Shown in pieces: positions 5,201-7,688 of a stretch of DNA of 7,688 bases. This stretch comes from JANNWF01 sp038205755 (GTDB taxonomy: Bacteria > Pseudomonadota > Gammaproteobacteria > Xanthomonadales > Xanthomonadaceae): assembly GCA_038205755.1 (NCBI GenBank), contig JBBRBN010000118.1, forward strand, positions 1-7,688, read 5' to 3'. The position numbers and the translations under genes are program-made. The notes below the pieces were generated by a model that saw only the letters and a program-made list of their open reading frames with translations, did no database searches and was not told the origin of the DNA. Position 1 is the stretch's first letter, and each line of letters opens with the position of its first letter.

Positions 5201-6850
5201 ATGAAAGCGCATCGATCTTCAAACCAGACCGGCTACCGCAGGCGGGTGACGCTGTGGGGCGTCGGACTCGCTGTGCTCGGCACCGTTGCCCTGTCGGCCG
5301 GGTTGCTTGCGCTGCTGTGGATTGAGACCTACGACGCCGAAAAGGCCCGCGCGGGCAACCTCGCGACCACGCTTGGCGAGCACACGGAAGCCATCCTGGT
5401 TGACACCCGCGACCTGTTGGCCCGGCTCGACCAGCTGACCGCGCCGCGCTGCTCGATCGAGCACCTGGAGGCGCTGCAGCAAGCGGCGATCACGCGGCCG
5501 CATCTGCGCGCGCTGGGTCACTGGCGGGCCACCGAACGCCTGTGCGGCGTGGGCTTTGTCGCCAGTGCCGGCCTGCGCCCGCCAAAGGCCGACCGCATCT
5601 ATGATTCCGGCGTGCTCGCGTGGTGGCCCGGACCGCACACCGAGGTGGGCGGCGTCCCGCTGTTTCTGATGCGCTTCGGCCAGCATGACGCGGCAATCGA
5701 TCCGCGCCAGCTGATCGACCCTGCCATCCTCCAGGACCGCAGCGCCGCGCTGTGGGTGGAAGGGCTGCAGATGATCAGCACACCGGCCGGCGCCGTGCTG
5801 CCGCACCCGGATACGCTGAAGCAGGGCCTGCTGGTGGACGCGGACACTCAGCGCTTGGTTTCGCGCTTCTCGCAAAATGAAGTGTTTCCGATCGACGTGG
5901 TCGCGGTCGAGCCCTTTTCCCAGTTCTGGTCGCGCCAGCGCTCGCTGCTGGCGGTGGGGTCTGCGCTGGCCCTGATCCTGCTGGTCGGCTGGCTGATCAT
6001 GCTGTGGCGAACGCTGCGCTGGCGTCTGAGCCCGGAACACGCGCTGCGCCGGGCCCTGCGCGGCGGCCGCATCGTCGCCCACTATCAGCCGGTCATCGAG
6101 TTCAGTAGCGGCACCTGCGTTGGCGCCGAGGCGCTGGCGCGCTGGGAGCACGAAGACGGCCACCTGGTCCGCCCCGACGCGTTTCTGCCGGTGGCCGAGC
6201 AGTGCGGACTGACCGGCTCGATCACCCGCTCGATGCTCAACGCGGTGCTGGTCGACCTGCCGGCCCTACTTGCCCTGGCCCCGCAGGCAACGATCAATCT
6301 CAACCTCGCCCCGCAGGATCTGGAGAGTGACGCGTTTGGAAAACTCCTGGACGAAGGGCTGCGCCGCACTGGCCTGCCACCGTCAGCGATCAAGCTTGAA
6401 ATCACCGAACGCGGACTGGTCAACAGCGACCGCGCGCGCGCGCTGATCCGACGCTTTCGTCACAACGGCCACCAAGTGGCGGTGGACGACTTCGGCACCG
6501 GCTACTCCAGCCTTTCCTACCTGCAGTCGTTCGAGCTCGACATCCTGAAGATCGACAAGACTTTCGTTGACGCCATTGGCACCGAGGCTGCCACCAGTCA
6601 GGTGATTGTCCACGTGATCGAGATGGCGCGCGCGCTGGGCCTCGATCTGGTTGCCGAGGGCGTAGAGTCGCAGGCGCAAGCCACCTGGTTGGCGCAGCAC
6701 GGCGTGCGCTACGGCCAGGGCTACCTGTACAGCCCGGCGCTGCCGGCAGCCGCCTTTCACATTTATCTGCAGGCCAGCGAAGGGACCATTGCGGCCACTG
6801 CCACTGCCACTGCCACTGCCACTGCCACTGCCAAGGAGATCGCACCATGA
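5201..6850 (+). CDS. CSS-domain EAL c-di-GMP phosphodiesterase (PdeC-like)
   Basis: This 549-aa inner-membrane enzyme is predicted to hydrolyse c-di-GMP to pGpG. Its layout is a basic N-terminus, TM1 (about 18-41), a periplasmic CSS-type domain (42-245) with Cys84 and Cys115, TM2 (about 247-269), and an EAL domain (about 280-525). The metal and catalytic set is complete: E310 (EAL), N368 (NLAP), E400 (EITE), D429-D430 (DDFGTG), K450 (KIDK), E486 (EGVE) and Q506 (QGY). In the CSS family (E. coli PdeC) the two periplasmic cysteines form a DsbA-dependent disulfide that restrains activity, and loss of the disulfide activates the enzyme; the 31-residue spacing here fits. There is no GGDEF domain. 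The C-terminus is an unusual (Ala-Thr)6 tail coded by a microsatellite. The start at 5201 precedes the basic pre-TM segment; no clear Shine-Dalgarno is seen. The stop overlaps the next gene by ATGA, so expression is probably coupled. Confidence 0.94.
   Translation: MKAHRSSNQTGYRRRVTLWGVGLAVLGTVALSAGLLALLWIETYDAEKARAGNLATTLGEHTEAILVDTRDLLARLDQLTAPRCSIEHLEALQQAAITRPHLRALGHWRATERLCGVGFVASAGLRPPKADRIYDSGVLAWWPGPHTEVGGVPLFLMRFGQHDAAIDPRQLIDPAILQDRSAALWVEGLQMISTPAGAVLPHPDTLKQGLLVDADTQRLVSRFSQNEVFPIDVVAVEPFSQFWSRQRSLLAVGSALALILLVGWLIMLWRTLRWRLSPEHALRRALRGGRIVAHYQPVIEFSSGTCVGAEALARWEHEDGHLVRPDAFLPVAEQCGLTGSITRSMLNAVLVDLPALLALAPQATINLNLAPQDLESDAFGKLLDEGLRRTGLPPSAIKLEITERGLVNSDRARALIRRFRHNGHQVAVDDFGTGYSSLSYLQSFELDILKIDKTFVDAIGTEAATSQVIVHVIEMARALGLDLVAEGVESQAQATWLAQHGVRYGQGYLYSPALPAAAFHIYLQASEGTIAATATATATATATAKEIAP
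6794..6832 (+). repeat. Hexanucleotide microsatellite (GCCACT)6 plus GCC
   Basis: Six perfect tandem copies of GCCACT (6794-6829) are followed by a partial GCC. The array lies in frame in the EAL gene and encodes Ala-Thr repeats at residues 532-543 plus Ala544. The next base begins the AAGGAG Shine-Dalgarno (6833-6838) of the downstream lipoprotein gene. Gain or loss of units would keep the reading frame and change only the tail length. Confidence 0.97.
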
Positions 6851-7554
6851 TGCCGGGCCCGACACGACACGTTATCGCTGTGGGTCTGCTGGCGTTGCTT
6901 GGCGGCTGCGCCACGCTGCCTGCCCCCGCTCCCGGCAGTACGTCAGCCGCTGCGGCGGCGGCAACCACGCGCGCCAATCCCGAACCTCCGACACCCGCGC
7001 CGACGCCGGCATCCGACCCGCTGCTGGTCGAGCAGGACAAGGAATCGCAGGAGCGTGAGCGCCGACTGGGCCAGCTGGCCAGCAGCCCGCAGGCGCTGCC
7101 GGCCGGCGAGCAGGGCTACTATCTTGACGTGCTCTACGCCCAACTTCGGCAGCTGCTTGGCCCGGCTGCAGAGGTCATTCGAAGCAGCGGCGCAATACGC
7201 GTCGTGTTGCCACCCCAGGTGAGCTTTGAAGTGGCCAGCGCCAGTCTCGCGCCGGCTGCCGAGGCCGTGCTTGCGCCAATCCTGCAGCCGCTGGCCGACT
7301 ACCGCTCGCTGCTGATTTCGGTGCACGGCCACAGCGACGCCAGCGGCCCAGCCGAGGTCAACCGCCGGCTGTCCGGACAGCGCGCCGTCACCGTCGCTCG
7401 CCGGCTGGTCGCGCTCGGCGTTCCGACCCGCCAGGTCATGGCCGTTGGCTTTGGCGCCGAGCAGCCCAAAGCCGACAACGCCACCGCCGAAGGCCGCCAG
7501 ATCAACCGCCGCGTCGAGCTGCTGCTGCAGGCAATCAGCGCCCCTAGCCCCTAG
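6847..7554 (+). CDS. OmpA-family peptidoglycan-binding lipoprotein
   Basis: This 235-aa protein has a lipoprotein signal (residues 1-20, lipobox LGGC, lipidated Cys21). A Pro/Ala/Thr-rich linker (24-56) and a short charged helix (57-80) follow. An OmpA-like domain (about 117-230) contains GHSDASG...N..LS..RA. Asp164 and Arg179 have the 15-residue spacing of the pair that binds diaminopimelate in OmpA-type domains, so it should anchor to peptidoglycan, probably from the outer membrane (no Asp after Cys21, which would signal inner-membrane retention). The start at 6847 has a textbook AAGGAG 8 bases upstream and overlaps the EAL stop as ATGA; a second ATG at 6850 is possible. The last residues and the TAG stop come from a heptamer repeat array. 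Pal, YiaD and YfiB share this architecture. Coupling to a phosphodiesterase favours a YfiB-like signalling role, but that is inference. Confidence 0.93.
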   Translation: MMPGPTRHVIAVGLLALLGGCATLPAPAPGSTSAAAAAATTRANPEPPTPAPTPASDPLLVEQDKESQERERRLGQLASSPQALPAGEQGYYLDVLYAQLRQLLGPAAEVIRSSGAIRVVLPPQVSFEVASASLAPAAEAVLAPILQPLADYRSLLISVHGHSDASGPAEVNRRLSGQRAVTVARRLVALGVPTRQVMAVGFGAEQPKADNATAEGRQINRRVELLLQAISAPSP

Positions 7555-7581
7555 CCCCAAGCCCCAAGCCCCAAGCCCCAA
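7540..7581. repeat. Heptamer tandem array, G-quadruplex-capable on minus strand
   Basis: Six 7-bp units run without interruption: two GCCCCTA (7540-7553) and four GCCCCAA (7554-7581). The array then decays into A/C text. The lipoprotein stop codon TAG (7552-7554) lies inside the array. The minus strand carries six G4 tracts separated by 3-base loops (CTT or CTA), a near-ideal intramolecular G-quadruplex pattern. Confidence 0.92.
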
Positions 7582-7688
7582 ACCCCCAAACCCAAGACCC
7601 CCAAATTAAATTAAAAAAAACACCCAACCATTTATAATTTACGCGCCAAGGAATTTTCAACCAAGGTAGTATTGCCCCCCACCCCCGT
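7582..7688. other. Low-complexity A-rich window edge, no gene
   Basis: Composition changes abruptly from GC-rich to A/C-rich with runs such as AAATTAAATTAAAAAAAA, ending in C homopolymers. No open frame, hairpin terminator or recognisable motif is seen. The change coincides with the end of the heptamer array and mirrors the poor quality of the left edge, so most of it is probably unreliable contig-end sequence rather than natural AT-rich DNA. Confidence 0.65.

Noticed and set aside
7554..7590. CCCCAA-rich text resembling ciliate telomere repeats
   Set aside because: The unit is 7 bp (GCCCCAA), it continues from GCCCCTA units at a bacterial gene end, and all genes here are bacterial. A telomere is not a reasonable reading.

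Overview
This is a GC-rich bacterial window. Gene families and codon use suggest a gammaproteobacterium, most likely near the Xanthomonadales/Lysobacterales. That placement is inferred from protein character (PII and AmtB close to E. coli, a CSS-EAL phosphodiesterase, a WCAPC-type CnoX) and not from any marker gene. Both ends look like degraded contig edges. Bases 1-130 are expanded G and C homopolymers, and bases after about 7582 are A-rich low-complexity text unlike the interior. Single-base detail near the ends should be distrusted.

Left part, minus strand (147-1965): a classic glnK-amtB nitrogen operon. It encodes a 112-residue PII protein with the uridylylation tyrosine, followed 22 bp later by a 485-residue ammonium channel with every pore residue I looked for. 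The 511-bp divergent intergenic region (1966-2476) holds a strong sigma-54-type promoter (GG-N10-GC) with two NtrC-like sites upstream. The sites are 31 bp apart, centred near -110 and -141, which resembles the enterobacterial glnA enhancer. The operon therefore carries its own nitrogen-limitation control region.

Right part, plus strand (2477-7554): five collinear genes. They encode a CnoX/YbbN-type thioredoxin-TPR chaperedoxin with an intact WCAPC site; an unrecognised multi-pass membrane protein with a long helical C-terminal half; the C-terminal two thirds of a DUF4442 hotdog-fold protein whose N-terminus is missing or scrambled; a membrane-bound CSS-domain EAL c-di-GMP phosphodiesterase; and an OmpA-like peptidoglycan-binding lipoprotein. 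The last two overlap by ATGA, so they are probably translationally coupled.

Most noteworthy are: (1) the EAL/OmpA-lipoprotein pair, which has the architectural logic of an envelope-sensing c-di-GMP module (compare YfiB-YfiR-YfiN) but with a phosphodiesterase as output; (2) a (GCCACT)6 microsatellite that codes the Ala-Thr tail of the EAL protein and abuts the Shine-Dalgarno of the lipoprotein; (3) a heptamer array, G-quadruplex-capable on the minus strand, that supplies the last codons and stop of the lipoprotein; (4) the broken DUF4442 gene; and (5) the NtrC/sigma-54 control region. I see no mobile element, CRISPR array, tRNA or rRNA, and nothing that amounts to a wholly new system.
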